A DNA stretch of 64,000 nt from Vibrio maritimus (lineage in GTDB: Bacteria; Pseudomonadota; Gammaproteobacteria; Enterobacterales; Vibrionaceae). The DNA is taken from positions 1 through 64,000 of the forward strand of contig BBMT01000001.1 in NCBI GenBank assembly GCA_000755425.1, given 5' to 3'. The translations under genes and the position numbers were made by a program. The notes under the pieces were generated by a model. It was not told the DNA's origin and did not search any database. It saw nothing but the letters and a program-made list of their open reading frames with translations. Below are positions 51,222-61,769 of the stretch, one piece after another (within the stretch, counting starts at the first letter, position 1; the number at the start of each line of letters is the position of its first letter).

Positions 51222-51671
51222 GTCGATTCTCAATGTGTGCTTAAAGAAACTATAAACTTTTCTACCTTTTTAGCAAGAAAAATGAGTGGTAATTGTGATC
51301 GAATTGGAATCTGAGTTGATGTCAGCATCTAACTATCGCGTTGAGAATGGTCGTCACTGATAAAAAACTGAGCACGCTGTTAGGCATTCCCTTCCTAGTG
51401 AAGGGAAAGTGTTTCTTAAGAGCGGGCTAAGAAAGGGGCGAAATTGTTGTCGTAGACGCAGTCATAGCAACAAACTAGACATCATTATCGGTAAGGTGAA
51501 TGACTGCATATTGTGGCGAATATTAACGATACAAGCGGCGTAATTATGAATCTTATCAACCGAATATGAAACTAGCACCGCAACAAAATCTGGACTAGCT
51601 TTAAGGCACGTTCTTCCATCTTTTAAACCTATTTAACGACTTAATAGTATTAGTAAGAAAAAGGATAGATT
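51222..51671. other. Intergenic gap, 450 bp
   Basis: Upstream region of the glutamate decarboxylase gene. I see no gene or strong hairpin here; the GAD start has AAAAAGGATAG in front. Confidence 0.5.
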
Positions 51672-53065
51672 ATGCCTCTTCATAAAAAGTCAGCTGTTCG
51701 TGGTTCAATGCTAGATGATGTTTACTCTTCGAAAGACTTGTCTGTGGTCATGCCCAAGTATCGAATTCCTGAGAATGAGCACGCCCCGGAACATGCTTAT
51801 CAAGTTGTTCACGATGAACTTATGTTAGACGGTAACTCACGTCAGAACTTAGCGACATTTTGTCAAACATGGGTCGAGGATGAGGTTCATCAATTGATGG
51901 ATGAATGCATCGATAAAAACATGATTGATAAAGATGAATACCCACAAACGGCCGAGATTGAATCGCGCTGTGTCCATATGTTAGCTGATCTTTGGCATGC
52001 GCCAGATGCAGAGAACCCGATGGGTTGCTCAACGACGGGGTCAAGTGAGGCTGCAATGCTTGGTGGGATGGCATTGAAGTGGGCTTGGCGTGAGAAAATG
52101 AAGAAACAAGGCAAGCCGACTGACAAGCCGAATCTGATCTGTGGTCCTGTGCAGGTGTGTTGGCATAAATTTGCGCGCTATTGGGATATTGAGCTTCGTG
52201 AGATCCCAATGGAAGGTGATCGTCTTATCATGACGCCAGAAGAAGTGATCAAACGCTGTGATGAAAATACCATTGGTGTGGTGCCAACTTTGGGCGTGAC
52301 GTTCACCTGCCAATATGAACCTGTTAAAGCGGTGCATGAGGCGTTAGATAAGCTTCAAGAAGAAACCGGATTAGATATTCCTATTCACGTTGATGGCGCC
52401 AGTGGTGCGTTCTTAGCCCCTTTCTGTGACCCTGATTTAGAGTGGGATTTCCGGTTACCACGAGTTAAATCGATTAATGCTTCTGGCCACAAGTTTGGTT
52501 TGTCACCATTGGGTGTGGGCTGGGTAGTGTGGCGCGATGCAGATGCGTTACATGAAGATTTGATCTTCAATGTTAACTATCTGGGCGGCAACATGCCGAC
52601 ATTTGCATTGAACTTCTCTCGTCCTGGCGGACAAATCGTTGCGCAGTACTACAACTTCTTGAGATTGGGCAAAGAGGGCTATAAAAAGATCCATGATGCC
52701 TGTTACGAAACGGCGCGCTACATCGCCAAAGAAGTTGAAAAATGGGCATGTTTGAAATCATTTACGATGGTCATGGTGGTATTCCAGCGCTAAGTTGGTC
52801 TATCAAGAAAGATGCAAACCCAGGTTTCAATCTCTATGACTTGTCAGATCGGATCCGATCGCGTGGATGGCAGATCGCTGCGTATGCCATGCCAGCCGAT
52901 CGCGAGGATCTGGTTATTATGCGTATTCTTGTGCGCCATGGCTTTAGTCGAGATATGGCGGATTTATTGATCTCTGACTTGCAACATTGCGTTGATTTCT
53001 TTGGTAAGCACCCAGTGGTTAACGGCAGCGATGCCGATGAGTCGAGTAACTTTAACCACGGTTAA
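51672..53065 (+). CDS. gadB: Glutamate decarboxylase; one apparent 1-base deletion
   Basis: PLP enzyme of about 464 residues after repair, the usual length, converting glutamate to GABA and using up a proton. Features: [22 protein letters not shown] (PLP phosphate site), [13 protein letters not shown] and [17 protein letters not shown], which has the PLP-binding Lys. The frame breaks in the A run 52738-52742; one more A gives [20 protein letters not shown]. It lies 81 bp upstream of an AspT-type antiporter gene, a plausible glutamate/GABA exchange partner for acid resistance. Confidence 0.93.
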
Positions 53066-53146
53066 TGTTGCGGCTGCTCTAGGTAATCGGCAGGGCGATT
53101 CCTTATATCGCTCTGCTGCTTCAATCACAATGTAGCAGGTGAGATC

Positions 53147-54870
53147 ATGTCTTTTCTTTTTAATTACTTATCTGAAAACCCTTTTGTTTTTCTAATCCTA
53201 TCACTCGCGATTGGTTACCCATTAGGACGCATTACTGTTAAAGGCGTGAGCTTGGGCACCACAGCAGGGACATTGATTGTTGGTGTTGCATTGGCGCTGA
53301 CCTCGTTCTCTGTGTACGGACTTAAGATTGAAGAGCCGGGGTTAGTCTCCGATATTTTCTTAATGATGTTTATGTATGCCATCGGTATGAAAGTCGGTCC
53401 TCAATTCTTTTCTGGACTGGCAAGAGGTGGTTTAGATTTCGTGGTGATAGGCTAATCGTTGTCTTTAGCAATTTCGCCATTGTTGTAGTTGGCGCCAAGC
53501 TCTTGGGGCTAGAGCCTGGGTATGCGGCAGGTATTATCTCTGGAAGCTACACCGTTACCGCAGTAATGGGTGTGGCTCAATCGGCGGTTTCTTCCGGCGC
53601 TTTTGTTCCTCCGGCCGGTATGAGTGCTGACCAAGTGAGTGCTAATATCGCGGCTGGTTATGCCATCAGCTATGTGCTGTCTACTGTTCTAATTATTCTT
53701 TTGATCAAATACTTACCTTCTATGTTTGGTATTGATCCTGTTAAAGCCGGTAAAGATGCTGAAAAAGAGTTCTCTAGCGGTGATGACAATGAAAAACTCC
53801 CGAGCACTTTTGGCTTCTCCGATGTTGGTGTCTTACCCATCGATGTTCGTGCTTACAAAGTAACGCATGAAGAGTTGGTTGGGCAGTCAGTTCAGGATCT
53901 CTACAAACGTTTTCCCGATGCTGTTGTGCTGAAGTCGTGCGTGGTGATGACGTGTTAGATGCATCGAACAACCCTATATTACAACTCGGCGATGTAATCG
54001 GTGTTCGTGGCGAGTACAGTGCTCTAATTAAAGAAGGTGAAGCGACATAGGTAATGAAGTCGATGAGCCTCGAGCCCGTAATGTTGATATCGAAGTCGCT
54101 GATATCCATGTCGGAAAGTCTGAACATGCAGGTAAAACGGTTGCTCAGTTGCACGCGGAAGTGGGTTTCGGTGTCTATTTTAAAGCGCTATTTAGGCAGG
54201 GTCATCAACAGCCATTACTTCCTCAAACCACCGTTGAAGTGGGGGACGTAGTACGTATTGCCGGTTCTCAGTGGTGTGTTGAACAGACCGCTTCTCAGCT
54301 TAACAGCGTGCCTATTGTTGAAAGTACGGTGACCGAAACGTTCTATTTAGCACTGCGTTACTAGTGGGTTATGTGTTCGGCCACTTGAGTGTAACGGTTG
54401 CGGGTATCCCATTTGCATTAGGGACTTCGGCTGGCTGTATGCTTACCGGGATTGTGTTTTCGTTCTTGCGAACTCGAAACCCTGCGTTTGGCGGCCCAAT
54501 GAGTGAAGGGGCGAGAAGCTTTTTGCAAGATATCGGGCTTAATCTGTTCGTAGCGGTGCTTGCGGCAACCGTAGGTCCCAAAATCCTTGCTTCTTTTCAG
54601 GGCATCATCGTGATTAAAATTGCGCTACTTGGTGTTACTGCTGCGCTTGTTCCGCCTCTATTAGCTTGGTTATATGGGTTGTACATTCGCAAGATGAACC
54701 CAGCCATTCTTGCTGGCGCTTGCGCGGGTGGTCGAAATAGCACACCAGCAATGAAAGGGGCGCAAGATGCTACCCAAAGCGACATGCCTGCAATTGGTTA
54801 TCCCGTGCCTTATGCATTGACATCAGTTCTCGTGCTGATCCTTGGCTATATCGCAATGGTGATCAGTTAA
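53147..54870 (+). CDS. Aspartate:alanine-exchanger (AspT/YbjL) family transporter; four apparent 1-base deletions
   Basis: Predicted 575-residue antiporter. N-terminal membrane half includes LILSLAIGYPLGRITVKGVSLGTTAGTL and FMYAIGMKVGPQFF, a central pair of TrkA-C-like regulatory domains (DVRAYKVTHEELVGQSVQDLYKRFPDAVV and DIEVADIHVGKSEHAGKTVAQLHAEVGFGVYFK), and a second membrane half (FALGTSAGCMLTGIVFSFLRTRNPAFGG, CAGGRNSTPAMKGAQDA). Breaks at 53453 (T), 53928 (G), 54047 (A) and 54355 (G) are each mended by one base. Paired with glutamate decarboxylase, it may exchange glutamate for GABA; aspartate/alanine exchange is the family model. Confidence 0.85.
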
Positions 54871-54987
54871 GACGGGATATGTGTGTAATTATTGTTCGAC
54901 TTGTCGTAAGGAGAGCGGTAAGGTTGGGAGAGGTATGTGCCACATGGCATAGCACAACGCAATACTTTAAAAACAGGGAGGACTAGA

Positions 54988-55623
54988 ATGGAATGGAGTT
55001 TATGGTTAGCGTACGTTGGGGTCATTACGGTTTTGATCTCATCTCCCGGCCCCTCAGCAATGCTGTGCATCGCACACGGTGTTAAATACGGGAAATCGAG
55101 TGCGCTAGCGACGGTGTTTGGTGGAACGTTTGCTTCTCTGACACTGATGGTCCTCTCTGCTGTTGGTTTGGGTGCCATATTGGCAGCATCATCGGAAGTA
55201 TTTTTGTTGCTGAAAATTTTCGGGGCGCTGTATTTGGTTTATCTTGGATACCAGACCTGGAGAGACACAGGGACTGAGTCTGCGTTTAGCACTGATACTA
55301 AACAAGAGAAAGTTGCCTTTACTCAGCGTGGCATTCTCAAAAAAGCCTATATGGTAGGTATCAGTAATCCCAAAGACTTACTGTTTTTTACCGCACTGTT
55401 TCCTAACTTCATTAACGTGAATGCGCCGCAGCTTAGTCAGTTTGCGGTGCTAGCGTTAACCTGGATTGTGATCGACACCGTGGTCATGCTGGTGTATGCA
55501 AGGCTTGGCGCTAAGGTTAACCCTTGGCTTTCTAGTAAAAAGAACATCAAGCGCTTTAATAAGGTAATGGGTGGCTTCTTTATGTCTGCTGGTGGCGCTT
55601 TGTTTGCCTCGAGCACAAAGTAA
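54988..55623 (+). CDS. LysE/RhtB-family amino acid exporter
   Basis: Membrane exporter of 211 residues with about six helices. Signature: LWLAYVGVITVLISSPGPSAMLCIAHGVKYGKSSALATVFGG, then LLLKIFGALYLVYLGYQTWRD and ISNPKDLLFFTALFPNFIN, typical for the RhtB type. GGGAGG precedes ATG 54988; an in-frame ATG 51 bases earlier has no such site. Exports an amino acid of unknown identity. It follows the antiporter gene by 117 bp. Confidence 0.9.
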   Translation: MEWSLWLAYVGVITVLISSPGPSAMLCIAHGVKYGKSSALATVFGGTFASLTLMVLSAVGLGAILAASSEVFLLLKIFGALYLVYLGYQTWRDTGTESAFSTDTKQEKVAFTQRGILKKAYMVGISNPKDLLFFTALFPNFINVNAPQLSQFAVLALTWIVIDTVVMLVYARLGAKVNPWLSSKKNIKRFNKVMGGFFMSAGGALFASSTK

Positions 55624-55631
55624 TCTCATAA

Positions 55632-55656
55632 GCCTGCATCACAAGTGGATGCAGGC
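55632..55656 (+). terminator. Terminator after the LysE gene
   Basis: GCCTGCATC and GATGCAGGC form a perfect 9-bp stem around ACAAGTG, followed by AGTAAAATTA. The T tract is poor. Confidence 0.65.
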
Positions 55657-55673
55657 AGTAAAATTAATAAGGA

Positions 55674-55819
55674 CTAACCAAATAAAGCGCTGACGGCGCG
55701 TACAATCGGTTCCAGCGCTAGTAGCACCAGCAGCAAAGCTGCCACGAGCGAGTACCCATGTCGTAAATGGAAATACCTGTTGTCACAAAGGTAACGCGCC
55801 AACGCCCTTCGTGTCTCAT
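55674..55819 (-). CDS. Possible small membrane protein with one apparent 1-base deletion
   Basis: If one base is added near the GCGCG at about 55795, the minus strand encodes about 48 residues: MRHEGRWR, then RYLCDNRYFHLRHGYSLVAALLLVLLALEPIVRAVSALFG, with one strong membrane segment. Without the repair the reading stops after about 33 residues. No family is known to me. The single hydrophobic helix after a basic start is reasonable for a small inner-membrane protein, but the evidence is thin. Confidence 0.35.
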
Positions 55820-55855
55820 ATCATCCTCGTAACCCCCGACAGTCACGAGGTCACC

Positions 55856-57061
55856 ATGAAACCAACCAATGTCTCCCGATACTTACTGTGCAGCTTTGCC
55901 TTTGTGCTGCTTTATCCTACCGCGATTGATCTGTACTTGGTCGCGTTGCCACAAATTGCAAATGCACTCTCTGCGAGTGAATCTCAGCTTCATATTGCCT
56001 TTTCGATTTACCTTGCGGGTATGGCATCAACAATGGTGTTTGTTGGGCGAGCAGCAGACCGATTCGGCCGCAAGCCAGTTGCAATGTGTGGCGCGGTGAT
56101 ATTTACCATAGCGTCTGTGCTTGCAGGTTCCGCAGAGACCAGTAATAGCTTTCTAATGATGCGTTTTTTCCAAGGTGTTGGTGCGGCGTGTTGTTATGTG
56201 GTGGCTTTTGCAATTTTACGTGACACTTTAGACGATCAAAGGCGCGCTAAAGTGCTATCTATGCTCAATGGTATTACTTGTTCTATTCCGGTACTAGCGC
56301 CGGTTATCGGTAACCTGATTATGATTAAGTTTCCGTGGCCAGTACTGTTTTCTGCCATGGCTATGATGGGGATTGCGATAGGTTTGATTGCCTGTTTTGT
56401 ATTGAAAGAAACGCTGCCGAAAAAACAGCATAAAGCTTCGGATGTTGCGGAGGGTAGCAATGAGTCGCTGTTTGATCGTTTTTTCATTTCGCGTGTTATC
56501 TATACCTCTCTGGGTGTAACCGCCATTCTTTCTTATGTAAATACGTCACCCATGATAGTGATGGATACGCTTGGCTATACTCGAGGCCAGTACTCAACAG
56601 CGATGGCTTTGCTTGCGATGGTGGGTATGGCAACGTCGTTCTCAGCACCCGTTGCGCTCTCTTACTTTAAACAGTCGACACTAATGTTTGCAGCGCAAAT
56701 CACTATTTTGCTGTCGGCTATTGTCATTCTCGCGGCTCACTTGAATGGCGATAGCTCGACACTTTATATGGTTGGTTTTGCTTTGATAAGCATGGGGTTC
56801 TCAATGGGGTTTGGTGTGGCAATGAGCCAAGCGCTCAGTTTGTTTTCTCGTAAGGCTGGGCTGGCCAGCTCCATGCTCGGCATTGCTCAGGTCTCTTGGT
56901 CGGCACTGTATATTTGGTTGATAGCACTGACCGGTGTTTCAGCGGTAATGATGCTTTTGATCGCGCTGGTTGCAAGTGGCGTTATTGGCCTCTCTCTATT
57001 AGTATTATTTCCAAATCAGAATGTTAGTGAAACTCATGAAGAAATCTCTTGCCCGACTTGA
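55856..57061 (+). CDS. MFS drug efflux transporter (Bcr/CflA-like)
   Basis: Predicted 401-residue transporter with 12 membrane helices. DHA1 features: [27 protein letters not shown] in the first helix, [19 protein letters not shown] (motif A) and [19 protein letters not shown] in helix 4. ATG 55856 has GAGGT upstream. It overlaps the next LysR gene by 26 bases, so the two are transcribed together. Substrate unknown. Confidence 0.88.
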   Translation: MKPTNVSRYLLCSFAFVLLYPTAIDLYLVALPQIANALSASESQLHIAFSIYLAGMASTMVFVGRAADRFGRKPVAMCGAVIFTIASVLAGSAETSNSFLMMRFFQGVGAACCYVVAFAILRDTLDDQRRAKVLSMLNGITCSIPVLAPVIGNLIMIKFPWPVLFSAMAMMGIAIGLIACFVLKETLPKKQHKASDVAEGSNESLFDRFFISRVIYTSLGVTAILSYVNTSPMIVMDTLGYTRGQYSTAMALLAMVGMATSFSAPVALSYFKQSTLMFAAQITILLSAIVILAAHLNGDSSTLYMVGFALISMGFSMGFGVAMSQALSLFSRKAGLASSMLGIAQVSWSALYIWLIALTGVSAVMMLLIALVASGVIGLSLLVLFPNQNVSETHEEISCPT

Positions 57062-58016
57062 CCTTAATTTACTGCTGACTTTGCAACTGCTGTTGCAAGA
57101 GCAAAGTGTCACCAAAACGGCGAAAAAGCTTAACGTGACCCCCTCAAGTGTCAGCAAATCTCTAGGGAAATTGCGAGATTGGTTTGATGATCCCTTGTTC
57201 GTGAATACCCCTCAGGGGTTAAAGCCGACGATACTCGCCACGAGCATGCAAGAGAGCTTGTCGGATTGGATGCAAATCGGCAATCAGATCGCATCGCGCA
57301 GAGGTGACGATGCACCAAGTGGGGTGAGGTTTAATCTTGGTGTTGAATCACCACTGTCGTTGATTATGGTGGATGAACTGACCCAACGCATTCACAACAC
57401 CTACCCAGAGTCGAAGGTAAAGTTTCACAATTGGGATTATGATTCCTTAGACGCCATTACTCGCGGTGAAGTGGATATCGGTTTTACCGGAAGAGAGAGT
57501 CACCCTCGGTCTAAGGAGTCGTTGGAGTTACTTCCATATTTCATTAACTTCGAGGTGCTGTTTTCGGATTTACCTATGGTGTATGTGCGAAAAGACCATC
57601 CAGCGCTTGAGCAAGAGTGGAACTTGAAGACCTTCTTAAGCTATGCCCATATCAATACAACTTGGGAGAAGACTGACAACTGGGCGTTAGATGAAATATT
57701 GTTGGAGCAGGGATACACACGTAACGTGAGCCTAACCATGGCAAGCTTTGAACAAGCGCTGTTTGTCGCAGAAAAGCCCGCTCATCACATGCTTACGACA
57801 GCACCAAGGTACTGCCAGCGATACTGTGAACAGTTACATCCGAATTTAGTGGCGCTCCCGATTCCTGTTGCTAAGCAGTATCAAAATAAGTTGCTGATTC
57901 CATTTACGATGATTTGGCACAAACGCAATAATCAGAATCCTAAAATCGTATGGCTTAGGGAGACCATCAAAAGTTTGTACGGTGAAAATGGCATGTATCA
58001 GGATAAGGCAGAGTAG
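57036..58016 (+). CDS. LysR-family regulator
   Basis: Regulator of 326 residues with helix-turn-helix [49 protein letters not shown] and an effector domain starting near residue 90 ([20 protein letters not shown]). It is of the LeuO/NhaR-like branch with a longer C-terminal region. The start is inside the end of the MFS gene, an unusual order for a regulator and its target. It may regulate the efflux gene. Confidence 0.87.
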   Translation: MKKSLARLDLNLLLTLQLLLQEQSVTKTAKKLNVTPSSVSKSLGKLRDWFDDPLFVNTPQGLKPTILATSMQESLSDWMQIGNQIASRRGDDAPSGVRFNLGVESPLSLIMVDELTQRIHNTYPESKVKFHNWDYDSLDAITRGEVDIGFTGRESHPRSKESLELLPYFINFEVLFSDLPMVYVRKDHPALEQEWNLKTFLSYAHINTTWEKTDNWALDEILLEQGYTRNVSLTMASFEQALFVAEKPAHHMLTTAPRYCQRYCEQLHPNLVALPIPVAKQYQNKLLIPFTMIWHKRNNQNPKIVWLRETIKSLYGENGMYQDKAE

Positions 58017-58048
58017 TAGCGTGCTTAGGCTTGGATAGCCAACACTGA

Positions 58049-58073
58049 AAAGAGCACCTTGAAGGTGCTCTTT
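58049..58073. terminator. Bidirectional terminator
   Basis: AGAGCACC and GGTGCTCT form a stem around TTGAA, flanked by A and T runs. It lies between the LysR gene and the convergent choloylglycine-hydrolase-like gene. Confidence 0.85.
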
Positions 58074-58089
58074 AGTCTTTTTCCCAAAT

Positions 58090-59148
58090 TCATGCTAGAC
58101 AACTAGTGCAATCAGCGCGACTCTTACTGGTTTTCGGATGGATACCCAGCGTTGTTGATTCTGCTTTGTTCACGTCGAACATAGTGAAGTTGTATGTCTC
58201 TGCTGTCCATGTATCGTAGCGGTCTAGTACCCATTCACCTTGGTTGCGATCCGTGTGAACTGTCCACAATGTTGGGAACACATCTGGTGTTTCCAAAGAG
58301 TGGTCAAGCTGGTCGTAGCCGGCAAATGTGCTGTTGGCCACCGCTTTCATCGCGTTCTTAGCGGCGTCGTTGTCTGTCACGTTGCGAGCGTACATATCTG
58401 CGACGATTTCTTTACCACGTAGGCGACGGTCAATTGGGTGAATCGAGCCATCAGATTTCTTGCCGTTCGCAGAGAACTCTAAGTGCACAGATAGCTCTGG
58501 GTCGTTGGACATAACGTTAGCAATGTCGCCACGGTAAACTTTGAGCTCACCTTGAACGAATTCTACGATAGCTGTGTCGCCAGTTTTGTCTGCAAATTGG
58601 TAGTGAACCGGCGCTTGAGAGCAGTGGCCGTGGCCTGAGCTCGTAGGCAGGTTACAAACCTCAGCGTCGATAATATCAACGCTACCGTTTTCAATTGCAT
58701 CAATCACTTCTGCCACCGTTGCAAAGTTGTCTGCTGCCCAATTTGGAACTTCTAATGCAGATACGTCTGGCGTTTCCGCTGTGCCTTCTGGGAATGCGGT
58801 GTAAGTGCGGCTCAAGTATAGGATACGCGCTTCCAGACCAGCTTCATTCATTGCTTCTGCCACAACGCCCTTACCCATGCTGGTGCTTGCGCCATGGAAC
58901 GATTTGATTTTTAAAGTGGCGAATTTTGACTGACCTTGAACAGCATTGTCAGTGGCGGCGTATGTTGTTTTGACGCCTTTACCGGTTCCCACTACAGATG
59001 CTTCATCGTGACCAAACCAGTCCATAGAACGAGAAGAGATAGATGCGTCGCCGTTGTGATACACAGCCGTGGTACAAGCGTTTGCTGTACCAACGATAGC
59101 AGTTGTAGCGGTTGCGGCCAGTACTAGAGCTAGGATTGATTTTTTCAT
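58090..59148 (-). CDS. Choloylglycine-hydrolase-like Ntn protein 1 (secreted)
   Basis: Linear amide C-N hydrolase of 352 residues. Signal peptide MKKSILALVLAATATTAIVGTANA; cleavage would expose Cys25, the expected N-terminal nucleophile, in ANACTTAVYHNGDASISSRSMDW. The family includes bile salt hydrolase and acyl-homoserine-lactone-active penicillin V acylases. Other supporting segments: SRSMDWFGHDEASVV and AVEFVQG-like AIVEFVQGELKVY, then WTVHTDRNQGEWVLDRYDTW. Periplasmic or secreted. It lies on the minus strand on one side of a LysR gene. Confidence 0.88.
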   Translation of the reverse strand: MKKSILALVLAATATTAIVGTANACTTAVYHNGDASISSRSMDWFGHDEASVVGTGKGVKTTYAATDNAVQGQSKFATLKIKSFHGASTSMGKGVVAEAMNEAGLEARILYLSRTYTAFPEGTAETPDVSALEVPNWAADNFATVAEVIDAIENGSVDIIDAEVCNLPTSSGHGHCSQAPVHYQFADKTGDTAIVEFVQGELKVYRGDIANVMSNDPELSVHLEFSANGKKSDGSIHPIDRRLRGKEIVADMYARNVTDNDAAKNAMKAVANSTFAGYDQLDHSLETPDVFPTLWTVHTDRNQGEWVLDRYDTWTAETYNFTMFDVNKAESTTLGIHPKTSKSRADCTSCLA

Positions 59149-59261
59149 GTCAGTTACTCGTTTGTGTTCTTAAGTTGGGTGTAGATTAAACCGGCAACAC
59201 AAATAAGAGTAATGATGAGGTGTAAGTAAGGCTTACAGGTTGGTGGGTATTGGCTGCTTTG

Positions 59262-60152
59262 TCATTTGAATTGCTCAGACTCATTCAGGCTAATGGCTTT
59301 TTCGATAAAAATATCTGCTGCCACACTCAACTGACTTTCGTGTGGGTAGTACAGCATCGCATACCAATTGACCGGTACGGAGCCTTCGGCACGAAACTCA
59401 TGGACTTTGCCTTCTTTGAGCAAAGTATGGACTTTGTATTTCGGCACTCTTGCCCATCCGACGCCCAGTTCTAGCATAGTCAGTATTTCATCAAAACCAT
59501 TACAGACGATGGTTTTGTCACTCGATATATAACGTCCTGCGTGTCCATAATCATAAATAAACTGAGGCACGAGTTGGGTCATGTTGACTTGCTCTTCTTG
59601 GGTCAAGACGGCTTCATTGGCAACAAGGCTCGAGGATGCGACTTCTGATGTTGCGAAGTTAAAAGCAACCATCTCTTGGATTCCTTCGATTGGCGTCAGT
59701 GGAGAAAAAGCCAGCGCGACTTCTGCCTCACCACTTTTCACCCATTCGATGACCTGCTTGGTATCTCCGCTCATGATTTTGAGGTCGATGGTTGGAAATT
59801 CTGAGAGCACCGAAAGGTAACATCTGGCGACAGCAGCACAAGATAGGCTGTTGTCGATAGCAACGGAAAAAGCGTAGGGTAGTTGCTCATCAAAGCTTTT
59901 AAGTTGTGCGTCCAGCTTTTCGCTTTCTAACATCATGCGTTTAGCGTAGCGATAGAGTTTTTTCCCTTCTTCAGTGACGTGTAGCTGCCGGACTTGGCGC
60001 TCGAAAAGCAGCACATTGCAACTGTCTTCCATCATAGAAATAAATCTAGCGATGACTTGGGCGCTTTTGTTGAGCTTTCTGGCTGCTGCCTTAAAGCTGC
60101 CTTCTTCAACGGTAACGACAAAGGCTTGTAATTGGTTAAGTGAATACTCCAC
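59262..60152 (-). CDS. LysR-family regulator
   Basis: Regulator of 296 residues. Helix-turn-helix: EYSLNQLQAFVVTVEEGSFKAAARKLNKSAQVIARFISMMEDSCNVLLFERQVR. The start is GTG 60152 with GAGGA upstream. It lies between two choloylglycine-hydrolase-like genes, on the same strand as the first and divergent from the second, so it may control both. Confidence 0.86.
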   Translation of the reverse strand: MEYSLNQLQAFVVTVEEGSFKAAARKLNKSAQVIARFISMMEDSCNVLLFERQVRQLHVTEEGKKLYRYAKRMMLESEKLDAQLKSFDEQLPYAFSVAIDNSLSCAAVARCYLSVLSEFPTIDLKIMSGDTKQVIEWVKSGEAEVALAFSPLTPIEGIQEMVAFNFATSEVASSSLVANEAVLTQEEQVNMTQLVPQFIYDYGHAGRYISSDKTIVCNGFDEILTMLELGVGWARVPKYKVHTLLKEGKVHEFRAEGSVPVNWYAMLYYPHESQLSVAADIFIEKAISLNESEQFK

Positions 60153-60321
60153 TGCGATTCCTCGTTTTGTGTCACGTGTATTAGCATGAACATCATTATG
60201 ATGTTCATTGGCGTTAACTTAAAAACCTTTTGTTATGAATAATAGCCTCAAGATGAAAAAACATCAGTAGCAACCGCATTGGTAGCAACACTGATTGAAC
60301 TTGTTCCGAATGGGGATAACG

Positions 60322-61334
60322 ATGAAAAAGACCTTTCTAACTCTGGCTACTGCTGCTGCACTTACTGCAGGTCTCGCGACAACAGCCAATGCTTGCTCGT
60401 ACTCTACTTTTGAAGTTGAAGGTGCAGCCTTTGTCTCTCGTACTATGGAAGCACCAGATTTTATGGGGGAGCATTTGGTCATAGTGCCTCGTCATTTTGA
60501 AATTAACGGTAAATCGGGTGACTATGGCTTTGTGGGTATGCGCCATGCTGATACCGAGTGGATCTCGTCAGGCTTAATGAACATGGTGTCAATATTGAGT
60601 CTTTGGCACTTTTGGAGTCTTCGTATGTGGAAGAGGGGAAGGGTGACATTAATTATCTCGAAGTTGTTGGTCATGTATTGGCGAATGCTCAATCAGTCGA
60701 CGAGGCGATTGAACTTCTTAGCAAGACAAAAGTAGAAACCACCAAAATTAAAGTAGCGCATGACCTTACGGTTGGTATGCACTACGCGATTCGAGACAAA
60801 GAGCGCGCCATTGTCGTTGAATATGTTGATGGCTCGGGCTATCCAACTATCTACGAGAATGAGTTGGGCGTGATGGCCAATGATCCGCAGTACCCTGTTC
60901 AAGTAGCAGAAGCACAAAAGCATATAGAGGCAGCTGCCGCGCGTTCGGATGAAACTGTGGACGTATGGAATAAACTGGATTCTGGCGTAACGGGTAGGTT
61001 CTCACACTTAGCCGCTATTAATGCAGAGTATATCAATCGTGGTGCAGACAAAGATATGAGAAACAATGGGTTAGGTCGTGCCTTCTCTATTCTGAATGCG
61101 ATGGAAATTGTCCCGAGCACTATGTACTGGTTATGGGTTTCACCAGACTCTCAGATGATAGGTTATGGCAATGTGGTTGATATTGAAAACAAAGACTATT
61201 ACTACCGCACAGTAAACAATCCGGATATTCGTAAGGTCGATTTGAACAAAATTGATTTTGGTTCGGTGGCATATTCTGCTCAAGACATTTACCAGCAAGT
61301 TCCGATGTTTACAGAGATGACCGCCGTTCAGTAA
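60322..61334 (+). CDS. Choloylglycine-hydrolase-like Ntn protein 2 (secreted); one apparent 1-base deletion
   Basis: Predicted 337-residue Ntn hydrolase. Signal peptide MKKTFLTLATAAALTAGLATTANA and Cys25 as the expected nucleophile in NACSYSTFEVEGAAFVSRTME. The frame breaks at 60573 (GGCTTAATG); one C gives ISSGLNEHGVNIESLALL. It continues YAIRDKERAIVVEYVDG and ends YQQVPMFTEMTAVQ. It is a distant paralogue of the gene at 58090. Divergent from the LysR gene, so likely its target. Confidence 0.86.
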
Positions 61335-61403
61335 TTACTAGGGGTAGTCACTCGATGGCTCACTTTGTGGACTCACATTAAATATCGTGGTGAACAGGCA
61401 ATT

Positions 61404-61679
61404 ATGATCGATACTAAATATCTACTTCAAGAAGTTGAGCGTAACCTATTGGAAAATAGAAATCTTTTTGATGCGCATCAGTTGAAAATGGCTCGTAGTG
61501 GGACTCTTAAGCCCTTGCAGATACAGATTCAAGATATTGACACACAAGAAGCGAGAATTTGCCATATTCTGAATATGGTCAATCAAGTAAATATTCGCTA
61601 TCGCGAACGCAACAGCACGATTCTCAATCATGCATGCGACGCCATACTCAAAGAGCTTGCTGCTGCAAAATTCGCCTAG
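61404..61679 (+). CDS. Small protein of unknown function
   Basis: Predicted 91-residue, mostly helical, soluble protein from ATG 61404: MIDTKYLLQEVERNLLENRNLF, then LKPLQIQIQDIDTQEARICHILNMVNQVNIRYRERN. No family is recognised. It follows the second Ntn hydrolase by 69 bp on the same strand and may share its transcript. A longer start 39 bases earlier is possible. Confidence 0.6.
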   Translation: MIDTKYLLQEVERNLLENRNLFDAHQLKMARSGTLKPLQIQIQDIDTQEARICHILNMVNQVNIRYRERNSTILNHACDAILKELAAAKFA

Positions 61680-61717
61680 CTTTCAAAGAGTAAAAAAGTA
61701 TTCAGCAAGGCAAAAAA

Positions 61718-61746
61718 AGACCCGCTATCATCTTTGATGCGGGTCT
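61718..61746 (-). terminator. Terminator after the solute-binding protein gene
   Basis: AGACCCGC and GCGGGTCT form an 8-bp stem, with ATCA/TGAT pairing inside, followed on the minus strand by seven T. Confidence 0.87.
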
Positions 61747-61769
61747 GTGAGTTTGTTTTAGTTTAGAGA

